Below, piece after piece: positions 17,144 to 26,219 of a stretch of DNA of 48,973 nt. The notes beneath the pieces were generated by a model. That model saw only the letters and a program-made list of their open reading frames with translations, was not told where the DNA came from and searched no databases. Every line of letters starts with the position of its first letter. Positions within the stretch are counted from its first letter, which is position 1. The stretch lies in assembly GCA_944386115.1 (NCBI GenBank), contig CALWZV010000005.1, positions 1-48,973 on the forward strand, written 5' to 3'. The stretch is from an uncultured Clostridia bacterium (lineage in GTDB: Bacteria > Bacillota > Clostridia > TANB77 > CAG-508). The translations under genes and the position numbers were made by a program.

Positions 17144-18398
17144 CTATTTACCATCTCCAGCTGTATAACCAGTAGAATATGCAATTTGAAGATTAAATCC
17201 TCCTGTATAAGCATCTACATCTATTATCTCTCCTGCAAAAAATAATCCTTTTATTATTTTAGATTCCATTGTTTTTGGGTTTATTTCTTTTATACTTATT
17301 CCACCAGAAGTTACTATTGCTTCTTCTATTGGTCTAAATTTTTTTATAGTAAGTTCAAATGACTTTAATAATTTAGCAATATTTTGTCTTTCTTCTTTTG
17401 TTATTTCATTAACTCTTTTTTGAGGATTTATTTTTGTCGTCTTTACAAATTCTTCAATTATTTTTCTAGGTAGTAGTTTGTTTAAACTATTCAAAAATTC
17501 TTTATTTTTTATTTCCTCAAAATCTCTTCTTATTCTTAGGTCTAGTTCTCTTAAAGACAGTGCTGGTTTTAAATCAATTATCAATTTTATATTTTTTTCA
17601 TTTAATAATTTATCTATATTGTTATATCTTAACAAATGTGCAGAACTACTTAATATTATAGGGCCTGAGACTCCGAAATGCGTAAATAACATTTCACCAA
17701 AGTCTTCATATATTATTTTTTCATTTTTTATATCCTTTATTTTTATTTCAACGTTTTTTAAACTTAGTCCCTGAATATTCATTACTTTTGATTTTTCATA
17801 TATTTCCAATGGTACCAATGATGGTTTTAAGTCAGTTATACTATGACCAACTTTTTCCGCCATTTTATATCCATCTCCAGTGCTACCTGTTACTGGATAG
17901 CTTTTTCCTCCTGTTGCCAATATAACTTTATCAGCATATATTTCAACATTTTCTTCTGATTTTATACCAAGTACTTTATTTTCTTTATCTATTATCACTT
18001 CTTTTATTTTGCAATTAGTTTTTATATTGACTTTCAATTTTGTAAGTTCTTTTTGTATAGCTTTTAAAACATCTTCTGCTTTATCTGTTATTGGAAATAT
18101 TCTATTTCCTCTTTCTATTTTTGTTTCTAATCCATTTTGCTTCAATAGTTCAATTATATCTTTATTATTAAATTTATTAAATGCACTATATAAAAAATTG
18201 CCATTTCCTGGTATGTTTTTTATAAAATCAGTTATGTCCAAACTACTTGTTATATTACATCTTCCTTTACCTGTTATAAGCAACTTCTTTCCTAATGTTT
18301 TATTTTTTTCAAATATTGTTACTTTATTCCCGCTTCCTAGCTGCTGAAATAGCAGCTAGCATTCCAGCGGGGCCTCCTCCTACAACTAAAACATTCAT
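17144..18398 (-). CDS. BaiN/HI0933-like FAD-dependent oxidoreductase, recoded at one CGGG
   Basis: Flavoprotein of 417 residues with recoding. The start at 18398 gives an N-terminal Rossmann FAD motif, VVGGGPAGMLAAISAARK. Triplet reading then stops four codons later (KRE, stop). Reading CGGG at 18329-18332 as Gly joins ARK-G-NKVTIFEKNKTLGKKL and LITGKGRCNIT, the standard beta-alpha-beta fold and family motif. Later features include VILATGGKSYPVTGSTGDGY and the C-terminal FAMILY motif LFFAGEIIDVDAYTGGFNLQ. Without recoding, the remaining open frame would start inside the fold, without the FAD-binding glycines. It begins 2 bp after the upstream PLP-enzyme stop. The substrate is unknown. Confidence 0.88.
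18329..18332 (-). other. Recoding site 4: CGGG read as Gly in the flavoprotein gene
   Basis: Context AGG AAG CGGG AAT AAA, product R-K-G-N-K. Triplet reading gives R-E-stop. Confidence 0.9.
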
Positions 18399-18400
18399 TC

Positions 18401-19654
18401 TTAATTCACATTCCTTAAATTTTCTATTGCTTTTAATACTCCTAATTTCCCATATTCGTATGTTAGTCCACCCTGTTGAAATGCTACATATGGTTCTCTT
18501 ATTGGTGCATCACATGAGAGTTCTATTGAAGAACCATTATTAAAACATCCTGCTGCCATTATTACTTTATCTGTATAACCAGGCATGTCCCATGGTTCTG
18601 GAATACTATTTGAATCTATTGGTGAGCCACTCTGAATTCCTTGGCAATAATTTATTAATTTCTTAGGATCTTTAAACTTTATTGTTTGCACAATATCTGT
18701 TCTTTTCTCATTAAATCTTGGTTCTACTTCATATCCTAGTTTCTCTAGCATCCTACTTGTAAATACTGCTACTTTTAAACTGTTAGCAACTACTTGTGGA
18801 CTTAAAAATAAGCCTTGTAATATTTGTTTATTAATTCCAAGAGTTGGACCAACTTCTTTTCCTAATCCAGGTGAGGTTAATCTTTCTCCTGCCAGTTCTA
18901 CAAGTTCTTTTTTACCGGCAATATACCCTCCATTTGGTGCTATTCCACCACCTAAGTTTTTTATTAATGAACCAACAATTATATCTGCCCCAAGCTCTAA
19001 AGGCTCCTTCTCGTCTACAAATTCTCCATAACAATTATCACACATTATTATTACATTTTTATCTATTGTTCTAATTTCTTTTATTATATGCTCTATTTGT
19101 TCTAAACTAATTGATTTCCTCACTTCATAACCTTTAGAACGTTGTATTGCAACTAGTTTTACTCCGCCATTAGAAATTCTCTTTTTTATTTTTTCTTCAT
19201 CAAATTTATTTGCTATTAAATCTATTTGCTCATATTTTATGCCAAAAGATTTTAAAGAACTTGGATTTTCTTGTAAACCTATAACAGAATCTAGTGTGTC
19301 ATAAGGTTTACCATTTATACTAAGCATAATATCATTAGGTCTTAAAATTCCAAATAAAGCTACAGTTAGTGCATGAGTTCCTGATATAAATTGAGTTCTA
19401 ACGAGTGAGTCCTCTCCTCCTAAAACTTTTGCAAATATTTTTTCTATTACTTCTCTTCCTATATCATTATATCCATAACCTGAAGTTGAGTTAAAATGCA
19501 TTTCTGAAACATTATAATATCTAAATGCATTTAAAACTTTTATGCTATTTTTTTCACATATGTTGTTTATTTTCTTATATTCATTATATACTTCCTCTTC
19601 AACTTCACTTGCTAGTTTTTCTATTTCATCACTTATACCAAATTCTGCATACAT
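18401..19654 (-). CDS. PLP-dependent enzyme of the methionine gamma-lyase/YnbB family
   Basis: 417 residues, fold-type I PLP enzyme related to the so-called aluminium-resistance or methionine gamma-lyase-like group. Visible motifs are FISGTHALTVALFG (phosphate-binding region, about 87-100), IMCDNCYGEFVDE with the Asp contacting the PLP ring, and GSLIKNLGGGIAPNGGYIAG with the Schiff-base Lys (about 233). The C-terminal part carries CFNNGSSIELSCDAPIREPY. Reaction not determined; C-S lyase activity is likely from the family. It is first in a three-gene unit with the flavoprotein (2 bp gap) and the YigZ-like gene. No in-frame CGG. Confidence 0.88.
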   Translation of the reverse strand: MYAEFGISDEIEKLASEVEEEVYNEYKKINNICEKNSIKVLNAFRYYNVSEMHFNSTSGYGYNDIGREVIEKIFAKVLGGEDSLVRTQFISGTHALTVALFGILRPNDIMLSINGKPYDTLDSVIGLQENPSSLKSFGIKYEQIDLIANKFDEEKIKKRISNGGVKLVAIQRSKGYEVRKSISLEQIEHIIKEIRTIDKNVIIMCDNCYGEFVDEKEPLELGADIIVGSLIKNLGGGIAPNGGYIAGKKELVELAGERLTSPGLGKEVGPTLGINKQILQGLFLSPQVVANSLKVAVFTSRMLEKLGYEVEPRFNEKRTDIVQTIKFKDPKKLINYCQGIQSGSPIDSNSIPEPWDMPGYTDKVIMAAGCFNNGSSIELSCDAPIREPYVAFQQGGLTYEYGKLGVLKAIENLRNVN

Positions 19655-19672
19655 TTTACTATACTTCTCCTT

Positions 19673-20992
19673 TTATTTTTCATCGTCATTTACTTTTGTT
19701 TCAGGATTATTTTTACAAGCTTTAACCCATATTATTCTTTTATCTTCATATTCTTCGATTTTGTATGTTACATCTTTTGTTTCTACAATTGGATTCTCTT
19801 CTTCTTCTGGAATTCTTCCAAGTTTTTCTGTTAAATATCCTGATAAGGTATCATATTCTCCATCTTCAATATCTATATCTAGTATTTTTTTTAAATTGTG
19901 TATAGAAACACTTCCCCTTATCATATATGTGTTGTCATCAATTTTTTCGTATTCCTGTTCTACATCATCATATTCATCAAATATATTTCCAACTAATTCT
20001 TCTAATATATCTTCCATTGTTACTATTCCTGCTGTTCCGCCATACTCATCTACAACTATTGCCATTTGCTTTTTGTTTTTTTGTAACTCTCTAAATAATT
20101 CATTTATCATTTTAGATTGTGAAACAAAGTATGGCTCTCTCATTAGACTTTTTATTTTTACTTTTTTATTGTCTTTTAAATATTTTAATATATCTTTTAT
20201 ATATAATATGCCTTCTATTTCATCTATTGTTTCTTTATATACAGGTATTCTACTATATTTATATTCGTCTAACTTATCAAGCATTTTATCAATGTCTTCA
20301 TTTATTTCTATACCAAATATATCTTTTCTATGTGTCATTATCTCTCCTGCTGTTTTATCATTAAATTCAAATACATTATTTATCAGTTCTTTTTCTTCTT
20401 CCTCTATAGAGCCCTTCTCTTCTCCAACATCAACCATTATTCTTATTTCTTCTTCTGTTACAACTTCTTCATCTGTTTCAGTAACACCAAAAATTTTAGA
20501 AACAATATTGGTTGAAAGTGTAAGTAATTTTACAAATGGTGCTGTAACTATTGATATAAATCTCACAATGCCTATAGTATAATTTGCCAATTTTTCATGA
20601 TTCTTCATAGCGATTCTTTTAGGAACTAGCTCTCCAAAAACTAATGTGAAGTAAGATAGGATTATTGTGATGATTACAATAGAAATTGCTCTCCAAGTCT
20701 CAACACTGATTGCTGGTATTAAGTTATTTATCACCGGTGCTAATTTGTCTGCAAAAGCATCTGAAGCAAATGCACTTGATAAAAAACCTGCAAGTGTTAT
20801 TCCTATTTGTATTGTCGCTAAAAATTTGCTTGGATTCTTTAACATTTTGCTTATTTGCTGTGCTTTTTTATTTCCTTCTTTCACTTGTTTTTCAATCTTA
20901 GCATCATTTAAAGATATAAAAGCTATTTCTGTTGCTGCAAAAAATGCATTTAATGCTATTAGTATAACTAAAACAATAATTTGTGAAAACAT
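19673..20992 (-). CDS. HlyC/CorC (CNNM) family membrane protein with CBS domains
   Basis: 439 residues. A DUF21 transmembrane domain (about 1-180, helices near 2-24, 60-80, 95-118 and 130-150) contains the family motif FGELVPKRIAMKN. Two CBS domains follow (about 210-330, MTHRKDIFGIEI and VDEYGGTAGIVTMEDILEELVG), then a C-terminal CorC_HlyC domain (about 345-425, MIRGSVSIHNLKKIL and EYDTLSGYLTEKLGRIP). Relatives are implicated in magnesium efflux; the haemolysin name is historical. It lies 18 bp upstream of the PLP-enzyme gene, so it may head that operon. No recoding site. Confidence 0.9.
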   Translation of the reverse strand: MFSQIIVLVILIALNAFFAATEIAFISLNDAKIEKQVKEGNKKAQQISKMLKNPSKFLATIQIGITLAGFLSSAFASDAFADKLAPVINNLIPAISVETWRAISIVIITIILSYFTLVFGELVPKRIAMKNHEKLANYTIGIVRFISIVTAPFVKLLTLSTNIVSKIFGVTETDEEVVTEEEIRIMVDVGEEKGSIEEEEKELINNVFEFNDKTAGEIMTHRKDIFGIEINEDIDKMLDKLDEYKYSRIPVYKETIDEIEGILYIKDILKYLKDNKKVKIKSLMREPYFVSQSKMINELFRELQKNKKQMAIVVDEYGGTAGIVTMEDILEELVGNIFDEYDDVEQEYEKIDDNTYMIRGSVSIHNLKKILDIDIEDGEYDTLSGYLTEKLGRIPEEEENPIVETKDVTYKIEEYEDKRIIWVKACKNNPETKVNDDEK

Positions 20993-21095
20993 TAATATAT
21001 TCTCTTCCTTTCATACTTTAATATGGTAATTATATATTTTCTAAGCTTATATGTCAATGATTTAATTATACTAACACATAATACTTAATACTTAA

Positions 21096-21128
21096 CTAAA
21101 GAGCAAGTTTTAATATCTTGCTCTTTAG
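21096..21128 (-). terminator. Terminator after the thioester adhesin gene
   Basis: Perfect 12-bp stem (CTAAAGAGCAAG/CTTGCTCTTTAG) with a 9-nt loop. Confidence 0.85.
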
Positions 21129-21141
21129 TCTTCCTATTTTA

Positions 21142-22452
21142 TTAATATCCTGTTTTAGGTAATTTTATAACCTCTTTTTCTGTTGTTTCTTGATATTCTC
21201 TAATTATATTTTCCTGAGTTGTTTGTTCTTGTTTTTGACTTACATTTATAATTTCAACAGTATTTTTAATTTCTGTTACCTGCTCTTTTGAATTATTTAC
21301 AATTACTGTAAGCTCTTCATTTAGCTGAACATTTAATTCTAATAGCCCAGTATATATATTATATCCTTCAGGAGCTTTTATTTCCTCTAAATAATATTTG
21401 CCTGGTAAAATATTTTCAAGTATTATTTTTCCATCTTCATCTGATTTTAAATTTTTATATACTATATTTTTATTTTCATCTAATATATTAAATTCTGCTC
21501 CTTCTATTTTTTCTTCTGTTCCTTCTTCTTGTTTTATAATAATAATTTTTGTAGCATTTTTATAATATTCTATTTCTTTTATCCCTTCACCTATTTCTAT
21601 ATATGAACCTGATAATGCATAATCTTGCAAGTTTGCACTTGGTGCTTTTGCATATAATATAGGTTTTGTTTTTACTTGTGCAAGGATTTCAATGTTAAAG
21701 TTTCCTTCATTTGTTAAATTTAATATTGGTATTAAAATTTTAAATTCTTCATTTTGCTCAAATGTTGTTTTAGGTGTATTATTTATGTCTGTTATTACTG
21801 TGCCTTCTGGTGAGTTACCTTCTATATTCAAATCATATGATGATATATTTTCTCCAGCAGTAGTTTTATATCTTTTTGATATATATCTAGAATCTTTTTC
21901 ATCTATATTCCATGTTTTGTCAATTTCATTTATTTCTACATTTGGAGATGGTTTTGTTTCAGTAGAATTCATAGCATTTGTAACAATATTTACTAATGCA
22001 TTTTTTGTTCTTTCTCCTGCTTCGCCAATTCCTTCATATTGATTAATATCATTTCCATGGTTTATGCAATATACAGCTTGCTTTGTTGCTGTAAAAGCTT
22101 CTATTTCGTTATTGCACCCTAGTTCAGCAGGTGTTTTATATGGATATCCATTTATAATTACCCTCCATATTGCTTGATTTTCTATTTCACCTGTTATAGT
22201 TGAAGTATAACTTCCATCTTCTACTCCTGGAAGTGTTTTATCTAAACAATATGCAGGATATTCAATTCCGTCTTTTTCATATACAGCAATTGTTGTTACA
22301 ATTTCTATTCCATTATATTTTAACAAATTACCATATGTACCTTTTGAATATAAATCCACTTCTGACATTTCAAATGTTGCTAAACACATATTAGTTACTG
22401 TTAATAAAACGGCTATTATTATTGTTATTGTTACTTTTTTTATTAATCTCAT
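21142..22452 (-). CDS. Thioester (TQXA)/Cna-B surface adhesin ending in LPKTGY
   Basis: 436 residues. Signal peptide (about 1-26), an N-terminal thioester domain with the Cys in YPAYCLDK and the Gln in FTATKQAVYC that would form the Cys-Gln bond, then a linker. A Cna-B/prealbumin-like domain follows (about 305-375, KIEGAEFNILDENKN and KYYLEEIKAPEGYN) whose Glu may support an isopeptide bond. The C-terminus is EVIKLPKTGY and then TAA, with no hydrophobic helix or basic tail after the LPXTG-like motif, which is unusual. No CGG occurs there and no hydrophobic sequence follows in any frame. The start codon abuts the stop of the sortase gene, so the two are translationally coupled. Confidence 0.88.
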   Translation of the reverse strand: MRLIKKVTITIIIAVLLTVTNMCLATFEMSEVDLYSKGTYGNLLKYNGIEIVTTIAVYEKDGIEYPAYCLDKTLPGVEDGSYTSTITGEIENQAIWRVIINGYPYKTPAELGCNNEIEAFTATKQAVYCINHGNDINQYEGIGEAGERTKNALVNIVTNAMNSTETKPSPNVEINEIDKTWNIDEKDSRYISKRYKTTAGENISSYDLNIEGNSPEGTVITDINNTPKTTFEQNEEFKILIPILNLTNEGNFNIEILAQVKTKPILYAKAPSANLQDYALSGSYIEIGEGIKEIEYYKNATKIIIIKQEEGTEEKIEGAEFNILDENKNIVYKNLKSDEDGKIILENILPGKYYLEEIKAPEGYNIYTGLLELNVQLNEELTVIVNNSKEQVTEIKNTVEIINVSQKQEQTTQENIIREYQETTEKEVIKLPKTGY

Positions 22453-23052
22453 TTAAATTTCCTCCATTTCTATTCCTTGTATACATCTTCTGTATTCTGG
22501 CTCATCTTCTAAGCATGTTATCAAAGTTATTGTATTTTCATTTTTATCTTCTAAATGCGTCCAATCAGTGTCCTTTATTATTTTTATTTCACATACCTCA
22601 TACTTTCTAGTTCCATATTTTGTATTATATATTATTATGTCCCCATAATTTAATTCCTTTAAATTTTTAAAGTAATTAACATTATATCCTCTATTATGTG
22701 CTGCTAGTCCTATATTTCCATCCCATACACCTGTATTAGTAAAATGTCCTATATAATTATCCATTACTTCTTTTTCTGTCCCTTCTGCAATTGGAGCTTT
22801 TAGATTAATCTTAGGTATTTCTAATTGCCATCCATCGTTTATTTCATAACTTATTTTTCCACTTTCTATTTCTGATTCTGAATATTTTTTTACAGCTGCA
22901 ATTACATTTTTTACATTAGTACAATCTATGGTTATAGTTTTTGCTACTTGTTTGCTACTTGTACCTAAGCTTACAAAGCTAGTGCTTAAACATATAGCCA
23001 TAGTAATAACTAAACTAATTAAACTTACATTAGTTTTAGTATAACTAATCAT
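22453..23052 (-). CDS. Sortase, class D-like
   Basis: Membrane-anchored transpeptidase of 199 residues. The ATG at 23052 is chosen because AAGGAGGAAAC lies directly upstream; the open frame reaches 23097 without an RBS. Signal anchor (about 10-30), then the sortase barrel with the catalytic His in LAAHNRGYN, Cys in TLITCLE and Arg in EYRRCIQ. It directly precedes the adhesin with an LPKTG motif, its likely substrate. Class assignment is tentative. Confidence 0.9.
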   Translation of the reverse strand: MISYTKTNVSLISLVITMAICLSTSFVSLGTSSKQVAKTITIDCTNVKNVIAAVKKYSESEIESGKISYEINDGWQLEIPKINLKAPIAEGTEKEVMDNYIGHFTNTGVWDGNIGLAAHNRGYNVNYFKNLKELNYGDIIIYNTKYGTRKYEVCEIKIIKDTDWTHLEDKNENTITLITCLEDEPEYRRCIQGIEMEEI

Positions 23053-23261
23053 TATAAAATTGTTTCCTCCTTGTTTTTTGGGAATTACTTTTTTCATTGA
23101 ATTAAAAATTTTGTTTTGAAAAAAGTATTTAAAAGAATTAATTTTAAAATTGCAATTTTAATTTTATGAATTAATATTACTATATTTTTATTTATTTGTA
23201 AAGGATTTTTTATTGACCAAATTCGACATTTTTTAGCAATAAGATTTGCTTATATATTCAC

Positions 23262-23290
23262 AAAAGGATGCGATTTTAAACGCATCCTTT
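23262..23290. terminator. Hairpin in the sortase leader region
   Basis: AAAAGGATGCG pairs with CGCATCCTTT around an 8-nt loop, about 210 bp upstream of the sortase start. It can act on either strand. On the minus strand it would end or attenuate transcripts that carry the micro-ORFs before the sortase gene. Confidence 0.65.
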
Positions 23291-23331
23291 ATATATAAGG
23301 GTAATTATTTCTATAAGACTTTTATGGGGCT

Positions 23332-23463
23332 TTATATATTTTTACTTATAGGCATTCCTCCTTTCTTTTTTATTAGTATTTATGTATTTATATTATTTTC
23401 TCTCCTTTCTTATTTTTCCGTCTTAATCATATATTAGCATTATTATTTCCTCCCTCCTTTCTT
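23332..23463 (-). other. Leader with three strong Shine-Dalgarno sites and micro-ORFs
   Basis: In the 477-bp gap upstream of the sortase gene the minus strand has three near-identical AAGAAAGGAG(G) sites (around 23357-23367, 23398-23408 and 23447-23463). The first drives ATG CCT ATA AGT AAA AAT ATA TAA (MPISKNI, 23332-23355), and the third an ATG CTA ATA TAT GAT TAA (MLIYD, 23423-23440). The middle one has no ATG. The hairpin at 23262-23290 follows. This looks like a leader-peptide or relic arrangement; function unknown. Confidence 0.35.
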
Positions 23464-23530
23464 TATTTGTTTATATTTTATATATCACATATGTTCTTTT
23501 TGTGAATGCTACTTGATGTTTTTGCAAACT

Positions 23531-23569
23531 TTAAAGCTCAAAAAATAACTATACTTTTTGAGCTTTTAA
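23531..23569 (-). terminator. Terminator of sigG
   Basis: 14-bp stem (TTAAAGCTCAAAAA with TTTTTGAGCTTTAA-type arm) right after the sigG stop, with a T tract on the minus strand. Confidence 0.85.
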
Positions 23570-23573
23570 GTTT

Positions 23574-24349
23574 TTATTCATACATTTTTTTTATATGGTT
23601 TATTGCACTTTTTTCTAATCTTGAAACTTGTGCTTGTGATATTCCAATTTCTGCTGCTACTTCCATTTGTGTTCTTCCATCAAAAAACCTTTTTGATATA
23701 ATCATTCTTTCCCTTTCATTTAGCTTTTTCATTATTTCAGCTATTGTAATATTCTCTGCCCAATGTTCATCTGTACCTTTTGTGTCGCTTATTTGATCTA
23801 TTACATATATACTGTCTGCTCCATCATTATAGACTGGTTCTTGCAATGAAACAGGATCTTGTATAGCATCAAGGCTAAATGCTATCTCTTCTTTTTCTAC
23901 TTTTAGCTCTTTAGCTATTTCTTCAACTGTTGGCTCTTTTTGAGTTTCTTTTAAAATTTTCTCTTTTATTTGCAAAGCTTTATATGCTAAATCTCTTACT
24001 GATCTACTAACTCGTATTGGATTATTATCTCTTAAATATCTCCTTATTTCTCCAATTATCATTGGTACTGCATAGGTAGAAAATTGAACATTTAGTGTTA
24101 TATCAAAATTATCTATTGCTTTCATTAATCCTACACATCCTACCTGAAATAAATCATCCACATTTTCTCCGTCTTCCTCCGAAATCTTTGTATTATACTC
24201 AATACTAGTCTCAAATTTCCATTTATAAATCTCTCTCTTGCTTCTTCATCTCCTGCTTTTATTTTTTTTAATAATTCTTGTTTTTCTTGTGCTGTTAATA
24301 TTGGTAATCTAGAGGTATTTACATTACTTATTTCTACTTTATTTATCAC
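23574..24349 (-). CDS. sigG: Sigma-G, late forespore sigma factor, recoded at two CGGA sites
   Basis: RNA polymerase sigma factor for late forespore genes; 257 residues after two recodings. The start is GTG at 24349 behind AAAAGGAGG, giving MINKVEISNVNTSRLPIL, the family N-terminus (the open frame to 24373 runs into the RBS). Triplet reading derails after SIIQRF. Skipping C at two CGGA sites gives IQRF-G-GR-G-ENVDDLFQVGC and then VGLMKAIDNFDI (region 2), DNNPIRVSRSVRDLA (region 2.4/3) and the C-terminal SQAQVSRLEK helix (region 4.2). One skip alone leaves the frame wrong; both are required. The RBS is sequestered in a hairpin. Terminated by a strong hairpin. Confidence 0.93.
24168..24171 (-). 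other. Recoding site 6: second CGGA read as Gly in sigG
   Basis: Context GGA AGA CGGA GAA AAT, product G-R-G-E-N, leading into the sigma-G motif GENVDDLFQVGC. Confidence 0.9.
24178..24181 (-). other. Recoding site 5: first CGGA read as Gly in sigG
   Basis: Context AGA TTT CGGA GGA AGA, product R-F-G-G-R. It lies 10 bp before the second site; together the two skips return to the correct frame. Confidence 0.85.
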
Positions 24350-24356
24350 GTTAAAA

Positions 24357-24403
24357 CCTCCTTTTAGAAACACTTACTTATTAAAAGTATTTCCAAAAGG
24401 AGG
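24357..24403 (-). promoter_or_regulatory. Hairpin sequestering the sigG ribosome binding site
   Basis: The Shine-Dalgarno sequence AAAAGGAGG (24357-24365) pairs perfectly with CCTCCTTTT (plus-strand 24395-24403). The stem continues for about 19 bp with two G-U wobbles and ends in a short A/T loop, which would hide the RBS in longer transcripts. B. subtilis sigG is reported to have a comparable leader hairpin and a GUG start that keep translation low. Confidence 0.85.
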
Positions 24404-24436
24404 CTTAATATTCAATTTTCATTCGACTATAATCGT

Positions 24437-26135
24437 CTATTTTTGTTCTAAATATCTTTTTATTTTCATTGTTGTAGTTTTTTCAAATTCTTTTTCCCTG
24501 ATATTAATATTTTTTATATGTTTATATGAAACTAAACTTTCATTTATTTTTTTCACATCATTCCATACAATCTTTTTTATTTCTTCTTGGGTTTTAGGTT
24601 CATTTTTAAACTTTTCTTCTATATATTCTTTGTCCAATATAATATCTGCAACAACCTCTATATCGTCTTTTGTTTTTCTTGAATATACCATAGATTCTTT
24701 TATATATTCATTATTATTTAGTAAACCTTCTAATTCTTCTGGATAAACATTTTTCCCGTTTTTTGTTATTATTACGCTCTTTTTTCTTCCTGTTATATGT
24801 ACAAATCCATCTGAATCTATATATCCTAGATCTCCTGTATGAAACCATCCATCTGTAATTGCTTCTTTAGTAGCTTTTTCATTTTTGTAATATCCAAGCA
24901 TTACATGTTCCCCTTTGGTTATTATTTCTCCAATATTTTCTTCATTTGGATTATCAATTTTCATTTCAGTATTTGTAAGTGCCATTCCAGCCGAATCATC
25001 TTTATAGTATACATCTCTATTTAGTGCAACTATTGGTGCACATTCTGTTAGCCCATATCCTTGTACAGCTAAAAATCCCAGATCTCTAAATCCTTTTGAA
25101 ACTTCTGGATTTATAGCGGCTGCTCCTGCTATGAATATCTTTATTCTACCTCCTAAGTTTTCATGTATCTCTTTAAAGATTTTTCTTTTTAAATGTATTC
25201 CAATTTTATCCAATCCATTAGTTAATTTTATCATTTTTTTTACTAGATCTTTCTTACCTTGTTTTTCTATTCCTTCCCAAATTTTTTTATATATTGTTTC
25301 AAAAATTAGTGGTACTCCAAGGAAAACCGAAACCTTCGCTTCTTTTAAGTTCTTTTGTATATGTCTTAATCCATCACAATATGCAACTGATGCTCCTCTA
25401 TATATTGGTGTTAAGAAACCACATGTACATTCATATACGTGGTGAAGTGGTAGAACTGATAAGAAAGTATCTTCTGGAGTTATTTCAATCATTTTACATT
25501 GCTCGTGTATATTAAAACATATGTTTTTATGTGACAACATTACAGCTTTTGATTCCGCAGTTGTCCCAGATGTAAACAATAATGAAGCCATTTCATTTAC
25601 ATTAATTATTACTCTTTCAAATCTTTTATCACCATTTTTTATAAGTTCTTTACCTTTTTCTAATAATTTTTTTAATGAATATACATCTTCTTCATTTTCT
25701 GTTATATCCATATTTATTTTTATTAATTCAATATTTTTTCCTATTTCAGTTATAGTTTCACTTAGCTTATTTGAATATATAATTGCTGAAACTTCGGCTC
25801 TTCTAATACAGTTTTCAACTTCTCTTTCTGGCAATTGTCTATCTAAAGGTACAACAACACCTGTTCCTGTAATTATAGATAAATATGAAATCGCCCACTC
25901 ATATCTATTTTCACTAATTACAGCTATTCTTTTATCTTTTAATCCCAAATCTATTAGTGCAGTTCCGAAGTGCATCTACATCTTCTTTTAGTTCTGAATA
26001 TAGTATAGGAATATAATTTTCAGTATTCCTTTTTACATAATATGCTGGTCTATCTTTATAAATTCTGCAACTATCTTCTAATAGTTGTTTTAAATCTCTT
26101 ACTTCTCTTACTTCATAATATGGTTTATTTTTCAA
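24437..26135 (-). CDS. AMP-forming long-chain acyl-CoA synthetase, recoded at one CGGA
   Basis: 565 residues with recoding. Activates fatty acids to acyl-CoA through an acyl-adenylate. TTG start at 26135 behind AGGAGATGG. Triplet reading stops after 67 residues (DALRNCTNRFGIKR). Reading CGGA at 25964-25967 as Gly joins VDAL-G-TALIDLGLKDKRI and SENRYEW, the usual N-terminal region. The ATP-binding P-loop is LLFTSGTTAESKAVMLSH, followed by GYGLTECAPIVALN, GDLGYIDSDGFVHITGR and KNGKNVYPEELE. Only seven bases shorter than usual families in length. It sits between sigE and sigG, where B. subtilis has no such gene, and may supply lipid during sporulation; that is inference. Confidence 0.9.
25964..25967 (-). 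other. Recoding site 7: CGGA read as Gly in the acyl-CoA synthetase gene
   Basis: Context GCA CTT CGGA ACT GCA, product A-L-G-T-A. Triplet reading ends 11 codons after the site. Confidence 0.9.
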
Positions 26136-26219
26136 TTATTCCATCTCCTTTTTCAATTTACATTTAATTATATTCCATATTACATTTTTTTACAAGTAAA
26201 ATTGGCAAAAATATTCATT

